Positions 8,423 to 17,169 of a stretch of 38,562 bases of DNA are shown in pieces. A model generated the notes under the pieces. That model ran no database searches and had not been told where the DNA came from. It was given only the letters and a program-made list of their open reading frames with translations. Source of the stretch: Alphaproteobacteria bacterium (GTDB taxonomy: Bacteria; Pseudomonadota; Alphaproteobacteria; UBA6615); the NCBI GenBank assembly GCA_002722515.1, contig PBMH01000023.1:1-38562 (forward strand), written 5' to 3'. Position numbers and translations under genes: made by a program. Within the stretch, counting starts at the first letter, position 1. Every line of letters begins with the position of its first letter.

Positions 8423-9871
8423 CTATTTTAGGCCCCGCACAACATCAATGTCTAACTCACGGATTTTCTTACGTAATGTGTTACGATTGAGTCCTAAAAG
8501 CTCTGCTGCGCGGATCTGATTGCCGCGCGTTGCCTCAAGCGCCACCGTGATTAATGGACGCTCCATCTCGTGCAACACCCGACCGTATAGACCGGGGGCC
8601 GGTAGGCCATCATGGTGCGCTGAAAAATAGGTGCGCAACTGGCGCTCAACCGAGTCAGACAAGGAGCCCTCTTCACTGCCCACTTCTCCTGCACTCCCCG
8701 GGCCAGCCTGTGCCAGTTCAACTTCAACAGTTTCGAGGCTAATTACTTCCTGGGTATATAGCGCGCTGAGACGCTGAACCATGTTTTCTAGTTCACGGAC
8801 GTTACCAGGCCAACGGTACTCCTTGAGCCGCTGGATAGCTTCCGGAACAAAGGTCTTAGGAGAAGAATCGACCTCCTGAGAACGGTTCAGAAAGTGACTG
8901 ACGAGCTCGGGAATATCCTCAGAACGCTCGCGCAACGGAGGTATCCGAACCGGCACCACATTCAGTCGGTAGTACAAATCTTCTCGAAATAGCCCTTGGC
9001 GCACTGCGAGGCGCAGGTCGCGATGGGTCGCCGCGATGATCCGAACATTCGTCGAGATCGGTCTGCGGCCACCTACGGTCGTATATTCACCCTCCTGCAA
9101 CACACGAAGTAGGCGCGTCTGGGCTTCGATCGGCATGTCACCGATCTCGTCCAAAAACAGCGTTCCACCCTCTGCCTGCTCGAAGCGCCCAGAGTAGCGG
9201 CCCGTCGCACCTGTGAATGAACCCTTCTCATGCCCAAACAGCTCGCTTTCGATAAGCTCGCGCGGAATTGCAGCCATGTTGATAGCCACGAACGGACCAA
9301 AGCGGCGCTTGCCATAATCGTGAAGTGCTCGCGCAACGAGCTCCTTGCCTGTCCCAGACTCACCAGTGACCATCACGGTCAGGTCGGTATTCATCAACCG
9401 CGCCAGAACTCGATAAATGTCCTGCATGGCTGCCGAACGACCGATGAGCGGCAACTCCTCATCCTCACCGGGCACAACATGTTCCGGTTTCGGCGAAGAC
9501 GCGGGTACCTCAGACAGCGCCCGCTTTACTGTATCAACTACTTCTTTAAGGTCGAAGGGCTTAGGCAAATACTCGAACGCACCACGCTCGGTCGCCCGAA
9601 CTGCGGTAAGAAGTGTATTTTGGGCACTCATCACGATTATACGAAGATCGGGACGGATCTTGCGGATACGCGGAATGAGATCTAGGCCGTTCTCATCCGG
9701 CATAACCACGTCAGTAATTACTAGGTCACCTTCCCCTTCGGATATCCAGCGCCAAAGGTTCGCAGCTGTTCCTGTTGACCGAACATCGTAACCAATTCGC
9801 CCAAGCGCCTGACCAAGAACGGTCCGGATACTGCGATCATCATCGGCGATCAAAATCGTCGCAACAGTCAT
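8423..9871 (-). CDS. ntrC: Nitrogen regulation response regulator NtrC
   Basis: NtrC activates sigma-54 promoters of nitrogen assimilation genes when phosphorylated by NtrB. The 482-residue product has a receiver with Asp54 in VITDVVMPD, an AAA+ domain with Walker A GESGTGKE (170-177), the sigma-54 loop as GSFTGA (217-222, Ser for the usual Ala) and Walker B GTLFLDE (236-242), then a Fis-type HTH ([20 protein letters not shown]). The upstream in-frame start at 9898 would add nine residues overlapping ntrB. The ATG at 9869-9871 is preferred because the protein then begins at the receiver and the ATG lies one base after the ntrB stop, with a G-rich ribosome-binding site inside ntrB. It is co-transcribed with ntrB. 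Confidence 0.96.
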   Translation of the reverse strand: MTVATILIADDDRSIRTVLGQALGRIGYDVRSTGTAANLWRWISEGEGDLVITDVVMPDENGLDLIPRIRKIRPDLRIIVMSAQNTLLTAVRATERGAFEYLPKPFDLKEVVDTVKRALSEVPASSPKPEHVVPGEDEELPLIGRSAAMQDIYRVLARLMNTDLTVMVTGESGTGKELVARALHDYGKRRFGPFVAINMAAIPRELIESELFGHEKGSFTGATGRYSGRFEQAEGGTLFLDEIGDMPIEAQTRLLRVLQEGEYTTVGGRRPISTNVRIIAATHRDLRLAVRQGLFREDLYYRLNVVPVRIPPLRERSEDIPELVSHFLNRSQEVDSSPKTFVPEAIQRLKEYRWPGNVRELENMVQRLSALYTQEVISLETVEVELAQAGPGSAGEVGSEEGSLSDSVERQLRTYFSAHHDGLPAPGLYGRVLHEMERPLITVALEATRGNQIRAAELLGLNRNTLRKKIRELDIDVVRGLK

Positions 9872-9872
9872 G

Positions 9873-11000
9873 TCACGACCCCGCCTCGGCCTCAACAACC
9901 GGCAGCATCACCCGGAACGCACTGCCCCCGCTGTCACTCTCCAGATCAATCACTCCCCCATGATCACGGACCAACTTAGCCACCAGGGCTAGCCCCAACC
10001 CGCTACCGTTCCTCTTCGACGTGACGAATGGGTCGAACAGATAGGGACGAATGTCCGACGAAACACCCACACCATTGTCCCTGATAGTAATTTCAATCGG
10101 AAGGTCGACACGCTCCTCCATACCTGGCAATGCGAGGCGAAGGCCGTGCCTATAACGAGTTTCGATCCGAATCTCGCCATCCGCGCCGGCAACAGCTTCA
10201 GCCGCATTTTTGACAAGGTTAAGAAAAACCTGCACTAGCTGATCACGGTTGCCAAATACCATCGGCAATGACGGGTCGAACAACGGAAGAAACCGGATAT
10301 ACCGCGCGAACCCGCTTTCCGCCGACTTTTGGACCCGATCGAGCACCTCGTGGATGTTCACCGCCTCACGGTTCGGCAGGCGCTCATCGGAGAATGCTTC
10401 CATACGATTAACAAGCGAGACAATTCGATCAGCCTCATCACAGATCAATTGCGTCAGTTCACGCCCGTCGTCATCGACACCATCTTCCAAGAGCTGGGCG
10501 GCCCCGCGGATGCCCGAAAGGGGGTTCTTGACTTCATGTGCCAGCATCGACGCCATCGCGGTGACCGACCGCGCGGCCCCTCGATGCGCGAGCTGACGAT
10601 CTATATGGCGCGCAAGCGTTTGTTCGTGAAGGCTCAAGACCACCAGCGCGGAACCGTCAAACAACGGCTGAGACTGCACAGCCATCTCACGTTCGGTCAG
10701 ACGCGGCCCGTCGATTCTAATACCACGCTCTGCACAACTTGCACCATCTTGACGAGATTTTTTAATCATAAAAAACAGTGGGTTATCAGGCATTATGTGT
10801 TTATCAAGAGAGTGTCCGACGATACCGGAGGCCCCTGCCTCGAAAAGTTGTTCGGCCGCGTGATTAACGTAGCAAACTATGTTTTCTTCCCCGACCGCGA
10901 TTATGACGTCGGACAGAGAATTTAAGACCAACATCGGATCAATATCGCCGACAACACTAGCGGACCTTGCGGCTGTCGTACCATTAACAGGAGATGTCAT
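9873..11000 (-). CDS. ntrB: Nitrogen regulation sensor histidine kinase NtrB
   Basis: NtrB is the cytoplasmic kinase/phosphatase of NtrC, normally controlled by PII protein. The 375-residue product has no membrane segment. It shows a PAS domain (about 22-130), a HisKA domain with His155 in [11 protein letters not shown], and an HATPase domain with [16 protein letters not shown] and GSGLGLALV. Its ATG (10998-11000) overlaps the dusB stop as ATGA, and its stop is one base from ntrC, so dusB-ntrB-ntrC form a tightly coupled operon. This is the classical nifR3-ntrB-ntrC arrangement of alphaproteobacteria. Confidence 0.96.
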   Translation of the reverse strand: MTSPVNGTTAARSASVVGDIDPMLVLNSLSDVIIAVGEENIVCYVNHAAEQLFEAGASGIVGHSLDKHIMPDNPLFFMIKKSRQDGASCAERGIRIDGPRLTEREMAVQSQPLFDGSALVVLSLHEQTLARHIDRQLAHRGAARSVTAMASMLAHEVKNPLSGIRGAAQLLEDGVDDDGRELTQLICDEADRIVSLVNRMEAFSDERLPNREAVNIHEVLDRVQKSAESGFARYIRFLPLFDPSLPMVFGNRDQLVQVFLNLVKNAAEAVAGADGEIRIETRYRHGLRLALPGMEERVDLPIEITIRDNGVGVSSDIRPYLFDPFVTSKRNGSGLGLALVAKLVRDHGGVIDLESDSGGSAFRVMLPVVEAEAGS

Positions 11001-11998
11001 TGCGCGACTTCCAGTGACCGATCATGGAACCGACGCATTTCTTCAAAGATCACATCCTGATCGAGCGTGTTGTTAACTACATTTCGAAACTCCGAGGCGC
11101 CCGGTAACCCTGACAGGTACCAACCGATATGCTTACGAGCATTGCGGATGCCGTTATTTACCCCGTAAAGGCTCAGCATGGCGTCAACGTGTTCTCGCAG
11201 GATCATCCAACGTTCAGGGATATTGGGTTCGGCGCGGGTTTGCCCAGTGATGAAGTGATGCGCCACGTCTCCTGGGAACCAGGGGCGCCCCTGCGCTGCC
11301 CGACCGATCATTATCGCATCCGCACACGATCGCTCAATGCAGACATAAGCATCCTCAATTGAACGAATATCTCCATTCGCCACCACCGGGATCGAAACGC
11401 TATCCTTGACACGGGCAATAAAGTCCCAATCGGCTGTTCCGGTGTAAAATTGGCAGCGGGTGCGACCGTGCACCGTAAGCATCCGAATTCCAAGATCTTC
11501 GGCAATTCGAGCGAGCTCGGGTGCGTTGCGGCTGGCATCATCCCATCCGGTCCGCATTTTCATTGTTATCGGCACCGCCACTGCCTCAACGATAGAGGCC
11601 ATGATCTCAGTCGCAAGCGGGAAGTCGCGCATAATCGCCGATCCACTAGCCTTCCGAACGATTTTCTTAGCCGGGCAACCGAAGTTGATATCAATTAGGT
11701 CGGCGCCGCGATCAACAGCTATTCGGGCTGCTTCGGCCATGATATGGGGTTCAGTTCCCGCCAATTGGATCGACGCCGGGCCCTCGGTGCGGTTAAACCG
11801 CATACGCCGACATGACTGTCGGGTATCAAGAAGCATCTGGCGACTGGCGACCATCTCCGATACCACCATTCCAACACCAAACCGTGCGGCCAAACTACGG
11901 AACGGTTGATCACTCACGCCCGACATCGGCGCCAGGATAACCCGGTTTTTAATTTCGACAGGGCCGACCTTAAATGGTTTAGTGAGTTCCAATGTCAT
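10997..11998 (-). CDS. dusB: tRNA-dihydrouridine synthase DusB (NifR3 family)
   Basis: This flavoenzyme reduces specific uridines in the tRNA D-loop to dihydrouridine. The 333-residue product starts with the FMN-barrel motif VILAPMSGVSDQPFR (20-34). It has the catalytic cysteine in NFGCPAKK (Cys108), MKMRTGWDD, the loop VHGRTRCQFYTG, and VVANGDI for phosphate binding. It is the first gene of the ntr series, as nifR3 is in Rhodobacter and relatives. No ribosome-binding site is obvious before the ATG (11996-11998), and the 91-base upstream gap is AT-rich, so this may be close to the operon promoter. Confidence 0.97.
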   Translation of the reverse strand: MTLELTKPFKVGPVEIKNRVILAPMSGVSDQPFRSLAARFGVGMVVSEMVASRQMLLDTRQSCRRMRFNRTEGPASIQLAGTEPHIMAEAARIAVDRGADLIDINFGCPAKKIVRKASGSAIMRDFPLATEIMASIVEAVAVPITMKMRTGWDDASRNAPELARIAEDLGIRMLTVHGRTRCQFYTGTADWDFIARVKDSVSIPVVANGDIRSIEDAYVCIERSCADAIMIGRAAQGRPWFPGDVAHHFITGQTRAEPNIPERWMILREHVDAMLSLYGVNNGIRNARKHIGWYLSGLPGASEFRNVVNNTLDQDVIFEEMRRFHDRSLEVAQ

Positions 11999-12089
11999 AT
12001 TGACTATTTTTTATGCATTTCGTTTTTATGGTCATCATTTGTGCATAATACGGATATTTGTGCGCCGCAACAAGACTGTTATTCGGCAG

Positions 12090-12902
12090 CTAAGCCATAA
12101 TCACGTCGGTGACAAATTTGAGACCAGGATATGCCAGCGTAATTGAAAGATACCCCATTAGCACAACCCGGGTAGCGCGGCGCCCACGAAGGCCGCTGGT
12201 GACATTTAGTATGAGCAACAGACCAATAATGCAGAAGGTCAGAATGGAAAGGGTTGTCTTGTGATCCAGTGAGATAAGCGAGCCATTCGCTGAAAACTGA
12301 GTTGCCATACCCGTCAGCAAACCGGCCCCCAACACTATTTCAGAAGCAAACAGCAAGCGAGTTTGCAACACCTCAGCATCCGCGATGGCAGGCAGAATTT
12401 CAATCCAGCCAGAAACTTTTCTGGCTCGCAGTGCTCGTTCGCGAAACCAGACGGCGAGAGATGCAACTGCAGCAAGACTGACCAGAGCATAGGTCACCAA
12501 AGACAATCCTATGTGCACTCCCAACCAACCGACCACCAAGCCCGGTTCAAGGGGCCGGCCCGGAACCGACGACCAGACGAGGGCGATCAACGCTAAAATC
12601 ACCAGATAAGGGAGCAGAAGCCCACTGAGACGACGCGCGGCCTCCGATAACAGGCAAACCAACAAATACAGGAGCATCGTCGCAGAAATTATGGTCCAAA
12701 GGGTTGCGCTGAATCCTGTGCGCCAGGTTTCTGCAGTAAGACCTAGGTCGAGCACCAAAGGGCCGACCGCTGCCACTAGCATGAGTAGCCAAAACACGCT
12801 GCCCATCTGTGGCTCACTGTAACCGCGTCGACTATACGGTAAAACTGCTGCCGGCAGCAGCGTCAGCAAAGCAGCAATGCCCAGTACGATTGATCCATCC
12901 AT
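12090..12902 (-). CDS. CcsA/HemX (YpjD)-like cytochrome c assembly family membrane protein
   Basis: The 270-residue product is strongly hydrophobic with about eight predicted membrane helices. Helical segments include residues 3-22, 33-52, 66-85, about 93-110, 120-150, 180-200, 213-232 and 240-262. WLGVHIGLSLVTYALVSLA and the later DHKTTLSILTF ... GLRGRRATRVVLMGY pattern are typical of the CcsA/HemX-like integral membrane family (YpjD in E. coli), which includes haem-handling proteins of cytochrome c maturation. The conserved histidines in VHIG and DHKT are present. The gene stands alone, leftward, with divergent ispDF upstream and dusB 91 bases downstream. Haem handling is inferred from family; YpjD-type members are poorly characterised. 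Confidence 0.82.
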   Translation of the reverse strand: MDGSIVLGIAALLTLLPAAVLPYSRRGYSEPQMGSVFWLLMLVAAVGPLVLDLGLTAETWRTGFSATLWTIISATMLLYLLVCLLSEAARRLSGLLLPYLVILALIALVWSSVPGRPLEPGLVVGWLGVHIGLSLVTYALVSLAAVASLAVWFRERALRARKVSGWIEILPAIADAEVLQTRLLFASEIVLGAGLLTGMATQFSANGSLISLDHKTTLSILTFCIIGLLLILNVTSGLRGRRATRVVLMGYLSITLAYPGLKFVTDVIMA

Positions 12903-13048
12903 GTCGGCATCATACGGCGGTACACCGCGCCGGTCATCAAACTGTCTCGTATGTTTTCGACTTTACCGCGTGGCGCAAGCGCAACCCTTGGCAAGCCTCG
13001 GACGGACGACTAACGTGCGCCCGAGTTTTCCATTTGGAGTGGCCGAAC

Positions 13049-14218
13049 GTGCCCCAGACAGTCGCCCTCATCGTTGCCGCCGGTCGCGGCTCCCGCATGC
13101 CCGGCGAAAGCCCGAAACAGTACCAAGATCTGTGCGGACGCACTATTCTCCGCCACGCACTCGAGGCTTTCGTAATACACCCAGATATTACCGACATTCG
13201 TGCCGTCATCCATCCCGAAGACGCTAACAGATATGTTGCGGCCACACGGGGGCTGACCTTGGCCCCACCCGTGATCGGCGGCAAGACGCGCCAAGAATCG
13301 GTCCACAATGGCCTCGCCGCGCTGGCGTCCGGCACTGCACCCGAGCAGGTTCTAATCCATGACAGCGCGCGGCCGTTTGTTTCTCTAGCCCTAATCGACC
13401 GAGTAATCGGCGCGTTAAGTACCGCCGACGGCGCTATCCCGACCCTCCCAGTCAACGACACAGTCAAGCGGGCAGCCGAGGGACGGATCGCCGCTACCCT
13501 CGATCGCGAAGGCTTACACCTCGCCCAGACACCCCAGGGATTCTGCTTCCCCGCGCTACTAGAGGCCCACAACAGGGCAGCCGCAGACCGGTCCGTCTCC
13601 TACACGGACGATGCCTCGATCGCCGAAGCCGCGGGCCTGCACGTCGCCGCAGTCGACGGCGACGTGGCGAATATCAAAATCACTCATGTTGATGACATGA
13701 GCCGCGCGGCCGCTTGGCTCAGGGGCGAACGCGAAACCAGGGTTGGCTCGGGTTTCGACGTACACGCCTTCGGTCCCGGAGATGCGGTCCGGCTTTGCGG
13801 CGTAGATATACCTCACGACCGTGCACTCGACGGTCACTCCGACGCCGACGTCGCACTCCACGCACTAACTGATGCCATTCTCGGTGCACTAGGCGATGGC
13901 GACATCGGTTCGCACTTCCCCCCCTCAGACCTCCAATGGCGTGGCAAGGATTCTATGCATTTTCTGGCTCATGCTGCAGACCTTCTGCGTACACGGAACG
14001 GTGCACTGGTCCATGCCGATCTAACAATCATCTGCGAGCACCCCAATATCGGCCCACACCGCGAAGCGATGTGTACCCGGGTCGCGGAGGCGCTCGCGGT
14101 AGACCGAAACCGCATCTCAGTTAAGGCGACGACCACCGAAGGGCTGGGCTTTACCGGCCGCGCCGAGGGCATCGCTGCCCAGGCCAGCGCTACTATCAGT
14201 ATCAAAGTAGGCCGATGA
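13049..14218 (+). CDS. ispDF: Bifunctional MEP-pathway enzyme IspDF
   Basis: One 389-residue polypeptide carries two non-consecutive steps of isoprenoid synthesis. The N-terminal IspD domain (1-225; LIVAAGRGSRMPG, PKQY, VLIHDSARPFV) makes CDP-methylerythritol. The C-terminal IspF domain (230-389) makes the cyclic diphosphate. IspF zinc ligands are visible as Asp237, His239 (GFDVHAFG) and His271 (ALHALTD). The open frame extends back to 12809, but homology starts at VPQTVALIVAAGRG; the GTG at 13049 is chosen, with GGAG 10 bases upstream. Fused IspDF is typical of alphaproteobacteria. The stop overlaps the pgpA start (ATGA). The missing intermediate step (IspE) is not in this window. Confidence 0.96.
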   Translation: MPQTVALIVAAGRGSRMPGESPKQYQDLCGRTILRHALEAFVIHPDITDIRAVIHPEDANRYVAATRGLTLAPPVIGGKTRQESVHNGLAALASGTAPEQVLIHDSARPFVSLALIDRVIGALSTADGAIPTLPVNDTVKRAAEGRIAATLDREGLHLAQTPQGFCFPALLEAHNRAAADRSVSYTDDASIAEAAGLHVAAVDGDVANIKITHVDDMSRAAAWLRGERETRVGSGFDVHAFGPGDAVRLCGVDIPHDRALDGHSDADVALHALTDAILGALGDGDIGSHFPPSDLQWRGKDSMHFLAHAADLLRTRNGALVHADLTIICEHPNIGPHREAMCTRVAEALAVDRNRISVKATTTEGLGFTGRAEGIAAQASATISIKVGR

Positions 14219-14727
14219 CCCACGACCCTCAACCCGACGCACCCGACCCTAGGGTCGCACGTATGATTGCTACCTTGTTCGGCGCCGGCGATCTGCCGTT
14301 AGCGCCTGGCACCTGGGGCTCGCTAGCGGCGATTCCCCTAGCCCTTTTAGCAGTGATCATCGGAGGCCAGCTCCTTCTGGCGGCCCTCATCCTCATCGGC
14401 TTCGTCATCGGTGTCTGGGCCAGCGGGCGCCTCGCGGCGTTTCACCGCCTCCGGGACCCACAGCGCGTTGTCATCGACGAGGTAATCGGCCAATGGGTCG
14501 CTATCTTACCGTTGGCGCTCGACTGGCGCTTTTACCCTGTCGCCTTCGTGCTGTTCCGCTTCGCCGATATCACAAAACCCTGGCCACTAAAGAGCCTAGA
14601 GAGGCTTCCGGGCGGGGTCGGCATCATGGCCGACGATGTCGGCGCGGGCGTTTATGCCGGAGCCCTCACCTGGCTGATCGCGGTCTGGTTCGGCTCACAA
14701 AACACTCTCCCCACCCTGTTCGGATAA
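14215..14727 (+). CDS. pgpA: Phosphatidylglycerophosphatase A
   Basis: PgpA dephosphorylates phosphatidylglycerol phosphate in the inner membrane to give phosphatidylglycerol. The 170-residue product shows the family pattern ATLFGAGDLPLAPGTWGS near the N terminus, VVIDEVIGQW in the middle and a later FRFADITKPWP and GGVGIMADDVGAG. The acidic residues in these motifs bind the metal. Several membrane helices are predicted (about 38-62, 90-115, 143-160). It overlaps ispDF by four bases and precedes the CinA-family gene by six, so the three form one transcript. Length is normal. Confidence 0.95.
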   Translation: MTHDPQPDAPDPRVARMIATLFGAGDLPLAPGTWGSLAAIPLALLAVIIGGQLLLAALILIGFVIGVWASGRLAAFHRLRDPQRVVIDEVIGQWVAILPLALDWRFYPVAFVLFRFADITKPWPLKSLERLPGGVGIMADDVGAGVYAGALTWLIAVWFGSQNTLPTLFG

Positions 14728-14733
14728 GACATT

Positions 14734-15231
14734 ATGGTTGATGCCCAACTCATTCATGATTCCGCAGAGTTACTGGAACTCTGCCGCAGGGCGAACCTCA
14801 AGATCGCAACGGCAGAATCCTGCACTGGCGGGCTGATCATCAGCTGCCTGACCGAGATCGCGGGCTCCTCCGACGTGGTAGAGCGCGGCTTCGTGACCTA
14901 TTCAAACGAGGCGAAGATGGAGATGCTTGGCGTCCCAAGGATGCTAATTACCCTGCACGGTGCCGTCAGCGAACAGGTCGCGCGCGCTATGGCCGAGGGC
15001 GCACTTGCAAGGTCACTTGCCGACCTGACAATTTCAGTTACCGGTATCGCCGGCCCCGGCGGGGGCACCAAGGACAAACCCACAGGTTTAGTACATTTCG
15101 CGAGCGCCGGCCGCGGCCGCCCCACAATCGCCCATCACGAGGTGTTTCCCGGCGACCGTGCGGCGGTCCGGGATGCAACGGTGCAGACGGCCTTTACCAT
15201 CTTGCGCCACGCTGTGCAGGGAAAGTCCTAG
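14734..15231 (+). CDS. Nicotinamide-nucleotide amidohydrolase (CinA C-terminal domain, PncC type)
   Basis: This is a stand-alone 165-residue CinA-C domain. Such proteins deamidate nicotinamide mononucleotide to nicotinate mononucleotide in NAD recycling. Family motifs are ATAESCTGGLI (27-37), a following GSSDVVERGFVTYSNEAK, and SVTGIAGPGGGTKDKPTGLVHFA. The N-terminal molybdopterin-binding-like domain of full CinA is absent, as in PncC/YgaD. It is six bases after pgpA; the ispDF-pgpA-cinA order is common in alphaproteobacteria. Fold assignment is firm; the exact reaction is known only from homologues. Confidence 0.92.
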   Translation: MVDAQLIHDSAELLELCRRANLKIATAESCTGGLIISCLTEIAGSSDVVERGFVTYSNEAKMEMLGVPRMLITLHGAVSEQVARAMAEGALARSLADLTISVTGIAGPGGGTKDKPTGLVHFASAGRGRPTIAHHEVFPGDRAAVRDATVQTAFTILRHAVQGKS

Positions 15232-15255
15232 GCAAACGAGCAGGAAACAAGCGAC

Positions 15256-15702
15256 ATGTCGGACAATGGAATTAACAAGGCGGCCTTCGATAGCCGCGAC
15301 TTCTCGCCAATCTTCGATCATACCTCTATAGGCGTACCAGACATCAAGCGGGCAATGACCTTCTATGAGCCGACCCTAGCGACGCTAGGGCTTGAGGTGG
15401 TCATGGATAAGGGTTTCGCCGTCGCCTTCGGCAATGGCAGTGGCCGGCAGTGGCTCTGGATCAGCGAGCCAATCGACGGGAACACGAAGGTGGCCTCCAA
15501 CAACGGCGCCCATTTCGCGTTGATCGCGGACTCACGAAAGACGGTCCGATCGTTCTACGAGGCCGCCATGGCAAATGGCGGGTCTGACGGTGGCGCCCCC
15601 GGCCTGCGTACGGAATATATCCCAACCTATTACGCTGCGTTCGCAATGGACCCCGTTGGAAACAAGGTAGAGGCGGTCTGCCGAAAACCGGAAGATGACT
15701 AG
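15256..15702 (+). CDS. VOC (glyoxalase/bleomycin resistance fold) family protein
   Basis: The 148-residue product has a single vicinal-oxygen-chelate domain: FDHTSIGVPDIKRAMTFYEPTLATLG near the N terminus, GAHFALIADSRKTVRSFYEAA in the middle and FAMDPVGNKVEAVCR at the C terminus. The likely metal ligands are the His of FDHTS, the His of GAHFAL and the Glu of KVEAV. An AGGA lies about 11 bases before the ATG. It follows the CinA gene by 24 bases, and its TAG stop shares the CTAG tetranucleotide with the stop of the opposite-strand COQ10-like gene. The substrate is unknown; this subgroup is usually annotated only as a glyoxalase-like protein. Confidence 0.88.
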   Translation: MSDNGINKAAFDSRDFSPIFDHTSIGVPDIKRAMTFYEPTLATLGLEVVMDKGFAVAFGNGSGRQWLWISEPIDGNTKVASNNGAHFALIADSRKTVRSFYEAAMANGGSDGGAPGLRTEYIPTYYAAFAMDPVGNKVEAVCRKPEDD

Positions 15703-16178
15703 TCCGTAGACAACGCCAGCGGCTCGTACAGATCCCCCGCCCGTTTCTCGAAGGCGCCGACCATCCGACTAATGGCCTCGTGGAAAAGCGCACCTATCAT
15801 CTTCTCGAAAATTCGGTTTCGAAACTCAAACTCCACATAGAAATCGATCTCACAGCTACCGTCATCGTGCGGCACGAAGATCCAGTGGTTGCGCAAGTAT
15901 TTCAGCGGCCCATCGACATACTCGACGTCAATTCTCGCGTTACGGCCGTTCCTTTGCGGCGCTAGCGTAACCTTCGAACTAAAACGCTCACGGATCAGCT
16001 TGAAACCTACCACCAGCTCCGACCAGACGATTTCCTCCGCCGCATTCTGCTCCCGTTTGCGATTTCGTGCCGCAAGGCACCAGGGCAAGAACTCCGGATA
16101 ACTCTCTATGTCCGCTACCAACGCAAACAACTGGTCCGGTGTATAGGGAAGCGGACGAATTTCCTTGTGGGACGGCAC
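15699..16178 (-). CDS. COQ10/RatA-type START-domain protein
   Basis: The 159-residue product is a polyketide-cyclase/START-type lipid-binding protein. Members include COQ10, which binds ubiquinone and assists respiration, and E. coli RatA. Matching features are the opening PYTPDQLFALVADIESYPEFLPWC (12-35), VGFKLIRERFSSKVTL in the middle, and a C-terminal helix FEKMIGALFHEAISRMVGAFEKRA. The start is GTG at 16176-16178. It lies 19 bases after lipA and ends the PDH-lipoate series; lipA followed by a COQ10-like gene is a frequent alphaproteobacterial order. COQ10 function is more likely than RatA toxin function in this context, but that is inference. Confidence 0.88.
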   Translation of the reverse strand: MPSHKEIRPLPYTPDQLFALVADIESYPEFLPWCLAARNRKREQNAAEEIVWSELVVGFKLIRERFSSKVTLAPQRNGRNARIDVEYVDGPLKYLRNHWIFVPHDDGSCEIDFYVEFEFRNRIFEKMIGALFHEAISRMVGAFEKRAGDLYEPLALSTD

Positions 16179-16197
16179 GCGAAAACGAACCTAGGAA

Positions 16198-17166
16198 TCA
16201 GCCGGCGTCGGCCAGCTTAGCCTCGCGGGCATAGCGCAACTTGGCAAAATCGTCCCCAGCATGATAGCTCGAACGGGTCAGTGGCGTGGCCGAAACCAGC
16301 AAAAAGCCCTTACCCCGAGCCATCCTGGCGTAGCCCTTAAACTCGGCCGGCGTGACGAATTTATCGATCCTAGCATGCTTCGTCGTGGGCTGCAGATACT
16401 GCCCGATGGTAAGAAAATCCACTTCGGCTGCCCGCAGGTCATCCATCACCTGGCCGACCTCCTCGCGGGTCTCACCTAGCCCCACCATCAGGCCGGACTT
16501 GGTGAATATTTCAGGTACCTTCTCCTTGATACGTCGTAACAAATCTAGACTGGTGAAGTAGCGCGACCCCGGGCGGATCGTCGGATACAGCCGCGGCACC
16601 GTCTCAAGATTATGGTTGAATACGTCCGGCGGCGCGGCTGCTAGTGTGTCGATCGCACCGGCCTTGTGCTTAAAGTCAGGCGTAAGGATCTCGATTGTAG
16701 TTGCCGGCGCGGACGCGCGCAGCGCCCGCACTACTTGGCCGAAATGATCCGCCCCACCGTCGTCAAGATCGTCGCGATCGACCGAGGTCAGAACTACATG
16801 CTCTAGCGCCATCCCGCCTACCGCCATTGCGACGTTAGCCGGCTCGTTCGGGTCCAGCGGTTTAGGTACACCTGTAGCCACGTTACAAAACGCACATGCC
16901 CGCGTGCAGGTGTCGCCCATGATCATAATCGTGGCGTGTTTCTTAGACCAACACTCGCCAATGTTCGGACAGGCCGCCTCCTCGCAGACCGTCGACAGAC
17001 TGAGATCACGCATCATTTTGCGGGTTTCGTGATACGCCTTACTGGTCGGTGCCTTCACGCGGATCCAGTCAGGCTTCCGTTGAATTGGATTGTCGGGCCG
17101 GTTCCGCTTCTCCGGGTGCCGGAGCGCGGGGTCTATGGGTTTATCGCGAACGAGGGTCGAGGTCAT
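16198..17166 (-). CDS. lipA: Lipoyl synthase LipA
   Basis: LipA is a radical-SAM enzyme that inserts two sulfurs into protein-bound octanoyl groups, making lipoyl cofactors for PDH and similar complexes. The 322-residue product has both [4Fe-4S] sites: the auxiliary cluster CX4CX5C (Cys61, Cys66, Cys72) and the radical-SAM CX3CX2C (Cys87, Cys91, Cys94). It ends with the conserved [10 protein letters not shown], whose serine ligates the auxiliary cluster. It begins three bases after the lpd stop, so the enzyme that lipoylates PdhB and PdhC is made with them. Confidence 0.97.
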   Translation of the reverse strand: MTSTLVRDKPIDPALRHPEKRNRPDNPIQRKPDWIRVKAPTSKAYHETRKMMRDLSLSTVCEEAACPNIGECWSKKHATIMIMGDTCTRACAFCNVATGVPKPLDPNEPANVAMAVGGMALEHVVLTSVDRDDLDDGGADHFGQVVRALRASAPATTIEILTPDFKHKAGAIDTLAAAPPDVFNHNLETVPRLYPTIRPGSRYFTSLDLLRRIKEKVPEIFTKSGLMVGLGETREEVGQVMDDLRAAEVDFLTIGQYLQPTTKHARIDKFVTPAEFKGYARMARGKGFLLVSATPLTRSSYHAGDDFAKLRYAREAKLADAG

Positions 17167-17169
17167 AGA

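Noticed and set aside
12809-13048. N-terminal extension of ispDF back to 12809
   Set aside because: It would overlap the opposite-strand CcsA-like gene, has no IspD homology, and the GTG at 13049 has a ribosome-binding site at the family N terminus.
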